A DNA stretch of 37,099 bases, from positions 1-37,099 of the IMG/VR virus record IMGVR_UViG_3300017917_003962. One strand, given 5' to 3'. The position numbers and the translations under genes were made by a program. The notes under the pieces were generated by a model. The model had not been told where the DNA came from, made no database searches, and was given only the letters and a program-made list of their open reading frames with translations. Within the stretch, counting starts at the first letter, position 1, and the number at the start of each line of letters is the position of its first letter. Shown here piece after piece: positions 1-7,697 of the stretch. This stretch comes from a virus.

Positions 1-1
1 A

Positions 2-82
2 GACCGGAACCCGGTACGTGATTCCATAGAGGTCATTGTGTACAGGAGTAGGTTCGAAAGGATTCTCAATGAAGATGGTTGA
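2..82 (+). CDS. C-terminal end of an upstream gene (partial)
   Basis: The second reading frame is open from the window edge and ends at TGA 80-82, giving a 26-residue tail ending in ILNEDG. Composition (charged, no stops) fits the end of a real protein, but the piece is too short for family assignment. Its stop overlaps the -35 hexamer of the promoter at 79-107. It could also be chance open frame; confidence is low. Confidence 0.35.
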   Translation, partial: DRNPVRDSIEVIVYRSRFERILNEDG

Positions 83-107
83 AGATCTAGGAGTTTGGAC
101 GTTGTAT
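79..107 (+). promoter_or_regulatory. Phage-type promoter P1 (TTGAAG-17-TTGTAT)
   Basis: TTGAAG at 79-84 and TTGTAT at 102-107 are separated by exactly 17 bp, and the bases before the second hexamer are ACG. The same layout occurs at 10814-10842, 11789-11817 and, on the minus strand, at 34061-34089 and 34973-35001. The ATG at 123 follows with a GAGG about 8 bases before it, so the leader would be very short. Confidence 0.72.
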
Positions 108-122
108 GACTGAGGCCGAGAC

Positions 123-812
123 ATGCCAAAACAAAAATCTCTATCATTTGATGTTACAGATGCCTTGTCTTTGGTGCGTGAATGCTTGACTGTAGATTAC
201 TTTCGTCCGTGGGATGGTAAGATTGCTATCCCGGCAAGCTTCATCCCTGGTAAGGGAAAGCTCCTCGTGGCAGTTGGGGATAACGCCACAGGAAAAAGCT
301 TTTTCCGGCGAATCGTGCAGAGTGTATGCAAGCGAACAGGAATTGAGTGCATCCACCTGTCTATGGAAGCCCGTCGGAACATTGCCTACAACCCTGGACT
401 AGCTTTTGTATATGGCTCCGAGGACTACCAGAGCACAGGGGTGAACTCGGCTAACACTGTCCTTGGGGCCATACAGACGAGCAAGGACCGAGAGAATCGG
501 CACGTCATTTTCTGGGACGAGCCTGACATTGGGTTATCGGATGACTGGTCAGCCTCAGCTGGGGTTGAGATCAAAGCCTTCATGGAAGCCGCTCCGGGCC
601 CTCTCGTAGCCGCCGTGGTGGTCACACACAACAAAGCCTTGCTGAGACAGTTGCTCCCCCTAAATCCTCATTTCTTGCATTTCGGAGAAGATCCTCCTAC
701 CAGCTTATCTGAATGGCTGGAAAAACCAATACGAATCCGACCCCTGTCTGAATTAGAGGAGGAAGGCCATCGACGTTTCAGATTGATTCAATCGATCCTC
801 AAAGGTGATTAG
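123..812 (+). CDS. P-loop ATPase, ABC-type fold
   Basis: The 229-aa protein has a Walker A motif, GDNATGKS, at residues 52-59. Residues 127-133 form a hydrophobic strand ending in a Walker B with adjacent catalytic Glu (VIFWDEP), followed by a D-loop-like GLSDD. A switch-type His is in VVVTHNK near residue 168. This order is that of ABC/SMC/AAA_21-type ATPases. A clear LSGGQ signature is missing; a weak Ser/Gly-containing stretch at 103-112 may replace it. There is no membrane segment, so this is likely a soluble ATPase acting with a nuclease, a DNA substrate or another phage protein rather than a transporter. It is the first gene after promoter P1. The exact role is unknown. Confidence 0.7.
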   Translation: MPKQKSLSFDVTDALSLVRECLTVDYFRPWDGKIAIPASFIPGKGKLLVAVGDNATGKSFFRRIVQSVCKRTGIECIHLSMEARRNIAYNPGLAFVYGSEDYQSTGVNSANTVLGAIQTSKDRENRHVIFWDEPDIGLSDDWSASAGVEIKAFMEAAPGPLVAAVVVTHNKALLRQLLPLNPHFLHFGEDPPTSLSEWLEKPIRIRPLSELEEEGHRRFRLIQSILKGD

Positions 813-823
813 GGAGGTGATAA

Positions 824-1273
824 GTGCGCTCCGAAGCTTATTCCATCCGAGGGAAGCCTGTAGCACCAAGAAAGCCACGCGTGCTCATACTAGACCTAGA
901 AGGCTACATCATCGTCGAGGATGATGACGGGGGACCCTACGCTGAGTTTGCCTTCCCGTCAGGCATCGAAACTTTTGCAAGGGCCTCTCTCCTTCCCAGT
1001 GACCTTTTCGAGAGCGCCTTGAGGCAAGCCATCGTCGGTCATGATACTTGGTCCTATGACCCATGCAAAGTTGGTTCTAAGGTCTATGGGGAGGCACCCG
1101 AACGAACTATCCCCAATAGAGTTCGGGTCATCAATGTGGCTCGTTGGAAAGTAAAGAATTGGGCAATTTTTGTAATAAACAGAACCTCGGAGTTGTTCAT
1201 TCGTATAGCCATCTTGGACCCGGACATTAGAGTCTTGGTCAAAAATGCCCTCACTCCAAGCACACTTAGGTAA
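824..1273 (+). CDS. Hypothetical protein, GTG start
   Basis: This is a 149-aa protein of unknown function. The GTG at 824 is preceded by AGGGAGGTGA (811-820), close to an ideal ribosome binding site, which fixes the start. It begins 11 bases after the stop of the ATPase gene, so the two are probably co-transcribed from P1. The N-terminal half has a VLILDLEGYIIVEDDD stretch that reads like a beta-hairpin followed by an acidic loop. No zinc motif, membrane segment or signal peptide is visible. I do not recognise the family. Confidence 0.6.
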   Translation: MRSEAYSIRGKPVAPRKPRVLILDLEGYIIVEDDDGGPYAEFAFPSGIETFARASLLPSDLFESALRQAIVGHDTWSYDPCKVGSKVYGEAPERTIPNRVRVINVARWKVKNWAIFVINRTSELFIRIAILDPDIRVLVKNALTPSTLR

Positions 1274-1309
1274 CGAGTAGTTGCTTGCTGTCAAATTTAT
1301 TTATCAGTT

Positions 1310-2680
1310 GTGACAGACATGGCCTGCCTCAACATCATCCAATCTGTAGTTCATCGATTCCAGAAAACCGCCGAGACTGAGTGGATTGACAACCATACTG
1401 ATGTCTGGATGGTCAAAAATCCAACGTCTGAGGCAATCTCTCGCCTCAAACGAAAAAAGTTTCAGTACCATAATAGGGGTTACTGGTATCTACCAAAATC
1501 CCATATAACTGAGGCCGAGTTCAAAAAGCTTCGAGCGCTAAGCGAAAAAGCAGAACAAGGTGCTGGTCAAAAAGAAAAGGACCTGGAGGAAAAGGCTCGG
1601 AAACGTGATTTAGAGATTCGTACCTTGTTTAACGAAGCCTCACAGAGAAACTACGTTGGGTTTGAGATTCTTCGTAACCCACACCTCCCAGAGCTGAAAA
1701 TACAAGGGGATACTTACCCAATTCGACAGTTAGCCCGGGATGCCGGGGGAGAATGGGACCAAGGTGCCTGGTACTTCAATATCAATAGGACTAAGATTCC
1801 GGAATTCAAGAAATTAATAGATGAAATCAAGGACATCTCGGACAAGATGAAGAACTTGATGTCCGACTTCGATGACTTACTGCGGGAGAGGAAGTACTGG
1901 TATGGGCTGAGGGTTGGTATGCAGTTTACAGGTAATGAGGTTTTGGTCCACGGTGATACACAGGCAATCAAAGAACACCTTCATGGGTTTAAGGCTAAGG
2001 GCTCCGATTGGGTTATAGACATTCGAGAGTATAACCCTGCGGACTGCAAGAAACTCATCGAACTACTTGATACTCTGGACCAAAAAGCAAAAGAAGAGAA
2101 AGAAGAGAAAAGAAAACTAGAGCCCCCTCGTCCTGTTTCTACTCCCAGGGACGAAAGAGAGAATGTGATCAAGAAGCCCAATAAGCAACCTGGGAACTGT
2201 TATTTCTGTAAGGGTTTGGTTAAGACCGGTGAGGGATGGTTGATCGTTTTTCAAAAAGCGTTTGATGAACGCGATTATTGGTCTCCCGTTCACAAAGATC
2301 CAAAGGTATGTGAGAAGATCAAAGAAGAGAATAAGCTGAAGAAAGATCTGTTGCAGTCACAGGGCAAGATGTTCACTGACCTGATGGATCTCTCTATGAG
2401 TAAAGGGGTTGCTCCGAAAGTGGAGAAGCCAATAGTACCACCGGGAGAGCTAATCATGCTCAGTGGTAGAAACGTTGCTCATGGTCGTGGCTACTGGGTA
2501 GTGATTGAGCCGGATAAGCGACATTATTGGTGGGTACAAAATAACGGTGCCGATGGGGATGATTGGGGTCAGAATAACATCCGCACTGAAGGCGCAGGAG
2601 CTATCGGTTGGCGAGTAGAGATGACCCCCGAAGCGAAAATCTTGATCGAGGGTCTATCCGGGAAGTCAATCGACAGCTAA
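1310..2680 (+). CDS. Multi-domain protein with DUF5710-like repeats, zinc-binding motif and conserved C-terminal DGDDW domain
   Basis: The 456-aa protein has at least two, perhaps three, copies of a module built around a Gly/Trp turn and a following Trp/Tyr (near residues 40-65, 140-165 and 205-245). The pattern, as in ARDAGGEWDQGAWYFN, resembles the DUF5710 type of small domain; that match is from memory of the family pattern. A charged coiled-coil stretch lies at about 80-105. Residues 297-332 carry CxxC followed by His and Cys, a probable zinc site. The last 70 residues (NNGADGDDWGQNN, then GAGAIGWR) are also encoded as a stand-alone protein at 7266-7574. GTG 1310 and ATG 1319 are both possible starts; neither has a clear ribosome site. 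The 3' end overlaps the convergent gene by 15 bases. Confidence 0.65.
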   Translation: MTDMACLNIIQSVVHRFQKTAETEWIDNHTDVWMVKNPTSEAISRLKRKKFQYHNRGYWYLPKSHITEAEFKKLRALSEKAEQGAGQKEKDLEEKARKRDLEIRTLFNEASQRNYVGFEILRNPHLPELKIQGDTYPIRQLARDAGGEWDQGAWYFNINRTKIPEFKKLIDEIKDISDKMKNLMSDFDDLLRERKYWYGLRVGMQFTGNEVLVHGDTQAIKEHLHGFKAKGSDWVIDIREYNPADCKKLIELLDTLDQKAKEEKEEKRKLEPPRPVSTPRDERENVIKKPNKQPGNCYFCKGLVKTGEGWLIVFQKAFDERDYWSPVHKDPKVCEKIKEENKLKKDLLQSQGKMFTDLMDLSMSKGVAPKVEKPIVPPGELIMLSGRNVAHGRGYWVVIEPDKRHYWWVQNNGADGDDWGQNNIRTEGAGAIGWRVEMTPEAKILIEGLSGKSIDS

Positions 2681-3190
2681 TAAGGACCCTTCGATTACTA
2701 GTTCTTTTTCCTGAAGGGCCACAGTAGCGGTCTCTATTATCTTAGTACCTTTCGCTTTTCTAGCCCCTTGGCGATAAACCCTATGCTCCTTACCCTCATA
2801 CTTGAACGTCCGGTAAGGCAGACTTCGAATCCACGTCGCTTGTAACCGACTACCCAACTTTTCTACGGTCAGGGTAGACCCACCAAGAAGGGCTTGGTCG
2901 ATAGGATCTATACCAGAGCACTCACCAGGGACGTCAGACTCGAACGGATCCCCTTGAAGAGCTTCACCGAGCGACAATAGTCCGATGTGAAAACTCGGGT
3001 ACCTTCCAGATAAAAAATTGGAATGCAGTAGGACGAAAATTCTATTTTTCTCTGCACTTGCTTCCAGAAATCCACCTGCTAAAATCCTCGCATCAACAAG
3101 GTCCGATTCACGTGTCAAGTGTTGAAAACGAGTAAGAACGACCTCAGAGGGGTCGTCAACCTCCAAGTCTCTATTGAATCTATTCTTCAC
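2666..3190 (-). CDS. Hypothetical protein
   Basis: This is a protein of about 174 aa with no recognised family. The frame could open at GTG 3205, but AGGAG lies 7 bases before GTG 3190 and there is no ribosome site before 3205, so 3190 is preferred. That start falls 4 bases after the stop of the next minus-strand gene upstream, a normal operon junction. The sequence mixes helical and beta segments, with no membrane segment or Cys cluster. A basic C-terminal third (TFKYEGKEHRVYRQGARKAK) could bind nucleic acid, but this is only a charge observation. Confidence 0.55.
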   Translation of the reverse strand: MKNRFNRDLEVDDPSEVVLTRFQHLTRESDLVDARILAGGFLEASAEKNRIFVLLHSNFLSGRYPSFHIGLLSLGEALQGDPFESDVPGECSGIDPIDQALLGGSTLTVEKLGSRLQATWIRSLPYRTFKYEGKEHRVYRQGARKAKGTKIIETATVALQEKELVIEGSLLAVD

Positions 3191-3194
3191 CTGA

Positions 3195-3572
3195 TCACTC
3201 CTCACTCAGTACTTCGAGGACATGGCCGGTGACGGATAGGGACCCATTTTCATCTTCAAATCGGTCAACCCACATCCCTATGTGGTTCACATTCGGAATG
3301 CTGCACTCGATGCCAGGAATGGTTTCCTCTGAGATCTCAAACTCCTCTTGCTCACGAGTTACCAAGATCGTTCGACGTTCAAGACGTTGCCGCCCATATG
3401 GGACGGGAAGTAGAACCCACAACATTAGAGCACCGTCATGAGAACGGTCTTCCGCCGAAAGAATTTGCGCTCCCGCAGGAAGCTCCAACACTCTTATATG
3501 TTTTCGTTTATCCAAAGGAAAGCCTCGGATCATTTGCCTTGGCTTTTGAAAGGACACTACCTGTACGTTCAT
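3195..3572 (-). CDS. Small conserved protein, DUF7352-like
   Basis: The 125-aa protein starts at ATG 3572, which has AGGGGG 6 bases upstream. A longer open frame reaches 3650 but would run into the divergent gene. The core (IRVLELPAGAQILSAED, then LMLWVLLPV and RRTILVTRE) follows the pattern of the short beta-rich DUF7352 family: a LP-GA-ILS strand, a WVL strand, then a final strand region. That assignment is from the remembered family pattern. The role is unknown; such proteins are common among phage small genes. It is coupled to the next gene at 3190. Confidence 0.55.
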   Translation of the reverse strand: MNVQVVSFQKPRQMIRGFPLDKRKHIRVLELPAGAQILSAEDRSHDGALMLWVLLPVPYGRQRLERRTILVTREQEEFEISEETIPGIECSIPNVNHIGMWVDRFEDENGSLSVTGHVLEVLSEE

Positions 3573-3648
3573 ACAGATCCCCCTAACACCGATTTTGAAA
3601 CCTACGCCTGAACATCCCTCAACAATTTCATTTGGTGTAGGAAAAAAC

Positions 3649-5040
3649 ATGCCACCTCAAGTAGGTCAGATGGTATTCCTACGACCTCACGACCCAACGG
3701 CCACCGAAGTTCTTCCGGAGTCTATGGCGCAAGTCATGTATATCGGCTCGGAGGAAATACACCTGAGATCGATTCACAACAACAACTTCTTACTGGTAAT
3801 GATACCACTACACAACTTTGACCACGATTGGATTCCTATGGAGGACTTGGAATCTAATGGGCTACATATAGCAAACGTCTTACCAGGTGTTACTTACCAC
3901 ACATCTGAACCAAGTTTCGTTGGCACCATACCAACTCGTAGTGACATCCCAATCAGTCAAGAGTCCATGCGTATTGAGCTACGAAAAGGATTCACCGAAA
4001 ACATAATAGGGCACCCAACCGGTCCGATTAGAGAACTGTCTAACGTTGAAGTGCCATACGACACGCAACTTGGAACTCTCGTTCAAATAGTAAGGGGAGG
4101 GGTGACTGAAAACTACATTGTAACAAGGGTTGTGACTCATGAGTCACCTTTTTACACTCAGGTCATAACCACAAGTTATGCAACCCTTCGTGAAGTGCAA
4201 CCCGCGCTCCCTTCTTGGTTTTGCACAGGAGCTCGGGTGCTATCTCGTAGTACACACCAAGAGGGCATCGTAACTGGGATCGTGGATGGACGAATCCATA
4301 TCCGACAAGGATCTGTCGTCCAAGCGTATACACTCGAACTAGCACAAACTCTATTCGACCCGATTGTCCTGACCATCCCACCGTGGTTATCCGTGGGCGT
4401 GCGTCTGAGGTTGCTCAAAAGTGAACAAATTTATACGGTTTTGGAAATAAATCCAGTTACCCGTGTCCTAGTCGTGACGATCGATGGGGAGCATCGCCCT
4501 CAGAGGTTCTCACTTGCCGACGTCGAGCAACATTGGAGCCTCGTCGAAAGTTTACAAGAAACACGCCCACACGATAGAGGTCGAACCCCTTACTCCCCTT
4601 ACGCCCCTGAACTCAATGATATCTTGCCCGAATGGATCAAACCGGGAAGTTTCATCCGCACGATAGCCAGGCCTCATAAAATTCTATGGGTTGCGAGCAT
4701 CGATAGGCAACGAGGGATCGCGAAAGCACAACGTGTCGTTAAATTTGAACCTGAGGTCCAGATAACCGGAACGTGGGAAGAGATACCATTTTATGGTCAC
4801 GCCTCTGTCAAAAAAAACTACGAACCCTTGGACTCGACAGGGGTGCCCCTTTCCGAGTACAATTGCCCCTACTGTGGAACGTTTGGTAGTAGAAGCAAGT
4901 CTATGGAAGAAAGAAGCCTCAAAAAAATCCGAGCCTTTAGTTGTCCAAAAAACCATCGCTGGTCTTTCCTGGCAGATGGGTCTGAAAATGACGGAAATTT
5001 AGCTCCACTAAGCCGGTTCGAACGGGAGCTTGATATTTGA
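3649..5040 (+). CDS. Tandem SH3-like barrel protein with C-terminal zinc ribbon
   Basis: The 463-aa protein starts at ATG 3649, with TAGGA about 7 bases upstream; the frame also opens at TTG 3595, which has no ribosome site. Three repeats share a Pro-x-Trp opening and a Gly-x-x-(hydrophobic)-Arg strand: PSWFCTGARVLS near 186, PPWLSVGVRLRL near 245 and PEWIKPGSFIRT near 327. Each is followed by two or three short beta strands. The N-terminus (PQVGQMVFLRP) and the region near 145 look like further diverged copies. This is typical of KOW/Tudor/SH3-like barrels. C406, C409, C432 and H436 form a likely zinc ribbon. A nucleic-acid or RNA-polymerase binding role is plausible but not shown. Confidence 0.6.
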   Translation: MPPQVGQMVFLRPHDPTATEVLPESMAQVMYIGSEEIHLRSIHNNNFLLVMIPLHNFDHDWIPMEDLESNGLHIANVLPGVTYHTSEPSFVGTIPTRSDIPISQESMRIELRKGFTENIIGHPTGPIRELSNVEVPYDTQLGTLVQIVRGGVTENYIVTRVVTHESPFYTQVITTSYATLREVQPALPSWFCTGARVLSRSTHQEGIVTGIVDGRIHIRQGSVVQAYTLELAQTLFDPIVLTIPPWLSVGVRLRLLKSEQIYTVLEINPVTRVLVVTIDGEHRPQRFSLADVEQHWSLVESLQETRPHDRGRTPYSPYAPELNDILPEWIKPGSFIRTIARPHKILWVASIDRQRGIAKAQRVVKFEPEVQITGTWEEIPFYGHASVKKNYEPLDSTGVPLSEYNCPYCGTFGSRSKSMEERSLKKIRAFSCPKNHRWSFLADGSENDGNLAPLSRFERELDI

Positions 5041-5074
5041 GCCCCACTTTGCCGGTGTAATCAGAAGCACGCCA

Positions 5075-6271
5075 ATGACAAAACCCACAAAGAATCAGAT
5101 CACGAAACAGGTCCCTACCAAACCAGTATGGTGGGACGCAAACTTATGCACGAGTTTAGACAACTACGTTCCTACAGCTCGAATGCTCGTAACGCATGCA
5201 ATTGCGTCAGGGGCTACAGTCTTCACGGGTAACTGCCGTGGAGTGCTAGAGGACGACGGAGAGGAGGGGGCAGTCCAGATGTTTTTGAAAGCCCTATCCG
5301 ACAAGGTTGGGGCTAGTGCTATTTTCGCGAGTGGTCCAATTTTTGGACGCGGGGCTTATGAAACGTGGCTTTTATGGGCCGAAGGCACAATAGTAGTAAA
5401 GGTAGGTACCGACAACAAGATCACTGTCTCGCTTGCGACCATTAACCAAGCACAGTATGTGGCGCTCGGAGAGACAATTGGTAGGTACCTGCTTCCGGAA
5501 AATGTCCGAAGCCCAGTTTATTCTTTGGCTGATGGACCAAACGGAATCGAGATAGCAGAGGTCGGATCAGCCTCCAAACCTTGGGAAGAAGAGAACTATT
5601 CGGAAGAGGTCGTCGAGGATTTCAAATTTGCCCGCGCCGAATTAGAGAGAGAAGAACCTTTGGGTCGCCTGCTTTTGATCGATGGCGAACCAGGAACAGG
5701 AAAAACCTTCTTTATTCGCGGCCTTATGGAGATAGTTTATGACGCAATTTTCGTACTGGTACCAAGCCATATGGTCGAAAATCTTTCGGGACCTGAACTG
5801 GTGCCGATGTTGATTCGTGCACGCGGTCTTGCAGGAAGCGATAAGCCCATCATCCTCGTCATTGAGGACGCGGATAAGGCCCTAGTCCCCAGAAACGACC
5901 AAGAAGGGTCTCTTACGGCAATTTCTGCTCTGCTAAATGTCTCAGATGGAATTTTAGGGCATACCCTTAACCTAAGGATCGTCTGCACCACTAACGCAAA
6001 AATTGAGGAAATTGACCCAGCCCTCAAAAGGCCAGGTCGCCTATCGAGGCAAATTCATGTTGGTTTACTAGATGCAAAAAAGGCCTCTGAGGTTTACTAT
6101 CGCCTGACAGGTACTGAGGGAGTGCAATTCGAAGGCCCTATGCCTCTTGCCGAGGTCTACCGATTTGCAAAAGCTGAAGAGATCGCCGACTCGGAAGATG
6201 AGACCGACGAAAGTGAGGAAGAGGAAGAAGACGATGACGTGGACTGGGACGATGACGAGGACGAAGATTGA
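5075..6271 (+). CDS. AAA+ ATPase with highly acidic C-terminal tail
   Basis: The 398-aa protein has an N-terminal domain of about 180 residues and one AAA+ module. Walker A is GEPGTGKT at residues 204-211 and Walker B is IILVIEDAD. Sensor 1 is CTTNAKIEEIDPAL (about 304-317), followed by the RPGRL arginine-finger motif ending at residue 323. This layout matches BCS1/FtsH/Cdc48-like AAA proteins. The last 35 residues are almost all Glu and Asp. Such tails can mimic DNA or recruit partners. The frame opens at TTG 5030, but its GGGAG is one base away, so ATG 5075 is preferred. It probably remodels a protein substrate, possibly with the co-transcribed small protein that follows with a 1-base overlap. 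Confidence 0.8.
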   Translation: MTKPTKNQITKQVPTKPVWWDANLCTSLDNYVPTARMLVTHAIASGATVFTGNCRGVLEDDGEEGAVQMFLKALSDKVGASAIFASGPIFGRGAYETWLLWAEGTIVVKVGTDNKITVSLATINQAQYVALGETIGRYLLPENVRSPVYSLADGPNGIEIAEVGSASKPWEEENYSEEVVEDFKFARAELEREEPLGRLLLIDGEPGTGKTFFIRGLMEIVYDAIFVLVPSHMVENLSGPELVPMLIRARGLAGSDKPIILVIEDADKALVPRNDQEGSLTAISALLNVSDGILGHTLNLRIVCTTNAKIEEIDPALKRPGRLSRQIHVGLLDAKKASEVYYRLTGTEGVQFEGPMPLAEVYRFAKAEEIADSEDETDESEEEEEDDDVDWDDDEDED

Positions 6272-6561
6272 TGCGAAAGCCCACTGATCTTATCCTTTTA
6301 CGAGCCCTCCTCGGCTCTAAGGCTCGTTTATCGGATAGCGAGGAGAAAGCATTTAGGGGTATGCTCACTGACTTGGAGAATGGAAAGATCATCAATTTAT
6401 CCAAGTCACAGAGAACATGGGCCGAGCAAAAGTACTATCACCTGCAACTCGATCGGGCATACAAGGACATTCCGCCCCCTAAAGTCACAGTTCGCAAAGA
6501 GGCTCCGATCAAACTCCCATGGGAAAAAAATCTCCCCCTGAAGCCACCCGGTAAAACCTGA
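6271..6561 (+). CDS. Small protein coupled to the AAA+ ATPase
   Basis: The 96-aa protein starts at ATG 6271, which overlaps the last base of the ATPase stop codon, so translation is probably coupled. It is helical and basic up to about residue 65, followed by a Pro/Lys-rich tail (IPPPKVTVRKEAPIKLPW). The helical core (LSDSEEKAFRGML, INLSKSQRTWAEQKYY) resembles the short helix-turn-helix-like proteins common in phages, in which a LS-x-x-Q-x-x-W segment recurs. The basic tail could complement the acidic tail of its neighbour. The function is unknown. Confidence 0.6.
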   Translation: MRKPTDLILLRALLGSKARLSDSEEKAFRGMLTDLENGKIINLSKSQRTWAEQKYYHLQLDRAYKDIPPPKVTVRKEAPIKLPWEKNLPLKPPGKT

Positions 6562-6562
6562 G

Positions 6563-6856
6563 TTACCTGCTGCTGGGTGGAGGATCTTCTTGGCCCGCCG
6601 GAGGGTGACTCGACGCTAAGCTCGTGAGCATTCGCTGAGATATCAATTCTAACTTATTGGTGAGTTCAGTCAGAACTGCCTCAATTTCACCCTCTGTTTC
6701 AACCAGAATTACATCTCCGAGCATGACCCTCCCCTGCCATAGGTCTGTCGATCCTTCTTCAGACGGGACACCAGTGAAGACTATGGACCCGTATGGGGAT
6801 AAGGTACGGACAGCATTGCATAGGTGGGTAAGCCTTCTCACGAGGGCCTCCTTCAT
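6563..6856 (-). CDS. Hypothetical protein
   Basis: This is a 97-aa protein on the minus strand, convergent with the previous gene (1 base between stops) and divergent from the next (20 bases between starts). Residues 22-60 look like a compact alpha/beta fold (SIVFTGVPSEE, VMLGDVILVETEG), followed by a long amphipathic helix and a disordered Pro/Ser tail. The start at ATG 6856 lacks a good ribosome site. With only 20 bases between the divergent starts, any promoter must lie within a neighbouring gene. The family is not recognised. Confidence 0.5.
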   Translation of the reverse strand: MKEALVRRLTHLCNAVRTLSPYGSIVFTGVPSEEGSTDLWQGRVMLGDVILVETEGEIEAVLTELTNKLELISQRMLTSLASSHPPAGQEDPPPSSR

Positions 6857-6876
6857 TATCGGTATTTGAAAGAAGC

Positions 6877-7269
6877 ATGAACGATATCAAACCAGAGATC
6901 GAGCAGTCCTGTGAAAATGCTCAAGAGAATGCGTTTCCACGCATGACGAATGAAGCGCTTGCCAACTTCGTAATGAACTACTGTGACGGAAAGCTGCTCA
7001 TGTCCAGTAATTTACCCAACCGACTTCTTCCACTGGTATTCCTCCCCCTCATGTTTGCCCTCCCTCAGTACAACGAAGCTACTCTCAAAAGTATCGGGCT
7101 TTTTTGGGAGTACTTTGACAAGGCAGGGCCGAGATTCATCAATGGGTACCCGTGCTTCACTACGTGTCATATCATGCGTTCCGAGGATTGGGAACGAGCC
7201 AAGCGAGCTATCAAGGTTGAGCAAGATCTACGAATGGATCGACGACATAACCTGTTCAAAGAGGTTTAG
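6877..7269 (+). CDS. Conserved hypothetical protein
   Basis: This is a 130-aa protein. AGAAG just upstream of ATG 6877 is a modest ribosome site. Residues 40-110 are the compact core: LPNRLLPLVFLPLMFALP, then FDKAGPRFINGYPCF and IMRSEDWERAKRA. The Leu/Phe-rich stretch is interrupted by prolines and is more likely a buried helix than a membrane span. I have no functional assignment. The stop codon sits in the hairpin shared with the convergent gene. Confidence 0.6.
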   Translation: MNDIKPEIEQSCENAQENAFPRMTNEALANFVMNYCDGKLLMSSNLPNRLLPLVFLPLMFALPQYNEATLKSIGLFWEYFDKAGPRFINGYPCFTTCHIMRSEDWERAKRAIKVEQDLRMDRRHNLFKEV

Positions 7270-7278
7270 TCCTCTTTG
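7257..7278. terminator. Hairpin at convergent stops
   Basis: CAAAGAGG (7257-7264) and CCTCTTTG (7271-7278) form a perfect 8-bp stem with a 6-base loop that contains the stop codons of both convergent genes. There is no T-run on either side, so it may act as a weak bidirectional terminator or a 3'-end stabiliser rather than a classical intrinsic terminator. Confidence 0.5.
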
Positions 7279-7574
7279 GCAGCGTCGATCAGAACTTTGG
7301 CCTCCTCAGTCATCTCGCACCGATAGCCGATTGCTCCGGCTCCTCCAGTTTGTATGTTATTCTGACTCCAGTCATCCCCGTCATGACCGTTGTTAATTAC
7401 ATACCAAAAGTAATTCCCATTTGGTTCTAGGACTACCCAGGTACCACCCCCGTAGATCCTTCCAGCACTACTAATCATGACCTCGGTCCATCCCCTTAAA
7501 TTATGCTCCCCTGGCATATAATTTGAGGGTTTGGCGCAGTATTCCCGAAGGCTTCGTTCGGCTTGATGTGCCAA
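7266..7574 (-). CDS. Stand-alone DGDDW-domain protein, paralogous to the C-terminus of the protein at 1310-2680
   Basis: Up to 102 aa. Residues 45-98 match the last 60 residues of the 456-aa protein about 5 kb away: both contain WVV-x-EP, NNG-x-DGDDW-x-QNNI, GAGAIG and EMT-x-EAK-x-LI. Roughly two thirds of positions look identical by eye. I recall this Trp/Gly/Asp-rich module from other bacterial and phage proteins, but no function is known to me. The start is uncertain: TTG 7574 gives the longest frame, ATG 7517 or 7478 are alternatives, and none has a strong ribosome site. It could be a gene or a duplicated remnant; the intact domain argues for a gene. Confidence 0.55.
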   Translation of the reverse strand: MAHQAERSLREYCAKPSNYMPGEHNLRGWTEVMISSAGRIYGGGTWVVLEPNGNYFWYVINNGHDGDDWSQNNIQTGGAGAIGYRCEMTEEAKVLIDAAKED

Positions 7575-7638
7575 ATCACGGCATCAAGCAATAAATTAAC
7601 AAAGGCTCATTGGGCACAGTTAAACAATCCATCCTATT

Positions 7639-7665
7639 GGGTAACCTAGAAATTCTAGTTAACCC
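7639..7665. promoter_or_regulatory. Imperfect dyad in the 7575-7697 intergenic gap
   Basis: Two 13-base arms centred on 7652 match at 11 of 13 positions when one is reverse-complemented; the core CTAGAA-A-TTCTAG is perfect. It lies between divergent genes, 33 bases before ATG 7698. The size and symmetry fit a repressor operator. The rest of the gap shows a TATTTA 12 bases before ATG 7698 but no -35 at a good distance. Confidence 0.4.
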
Positions 7666-7697
7666 TTCCCGGCCTCCCTTCGGGGTATTTAGTAGTT

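Noticed and set aside
959-1294. 111-aa minus-strand open frame opposite the second gene
   Set aside because: The plus-strand gene has an ideal ribosome site and fits the operon; the minus frame has none.
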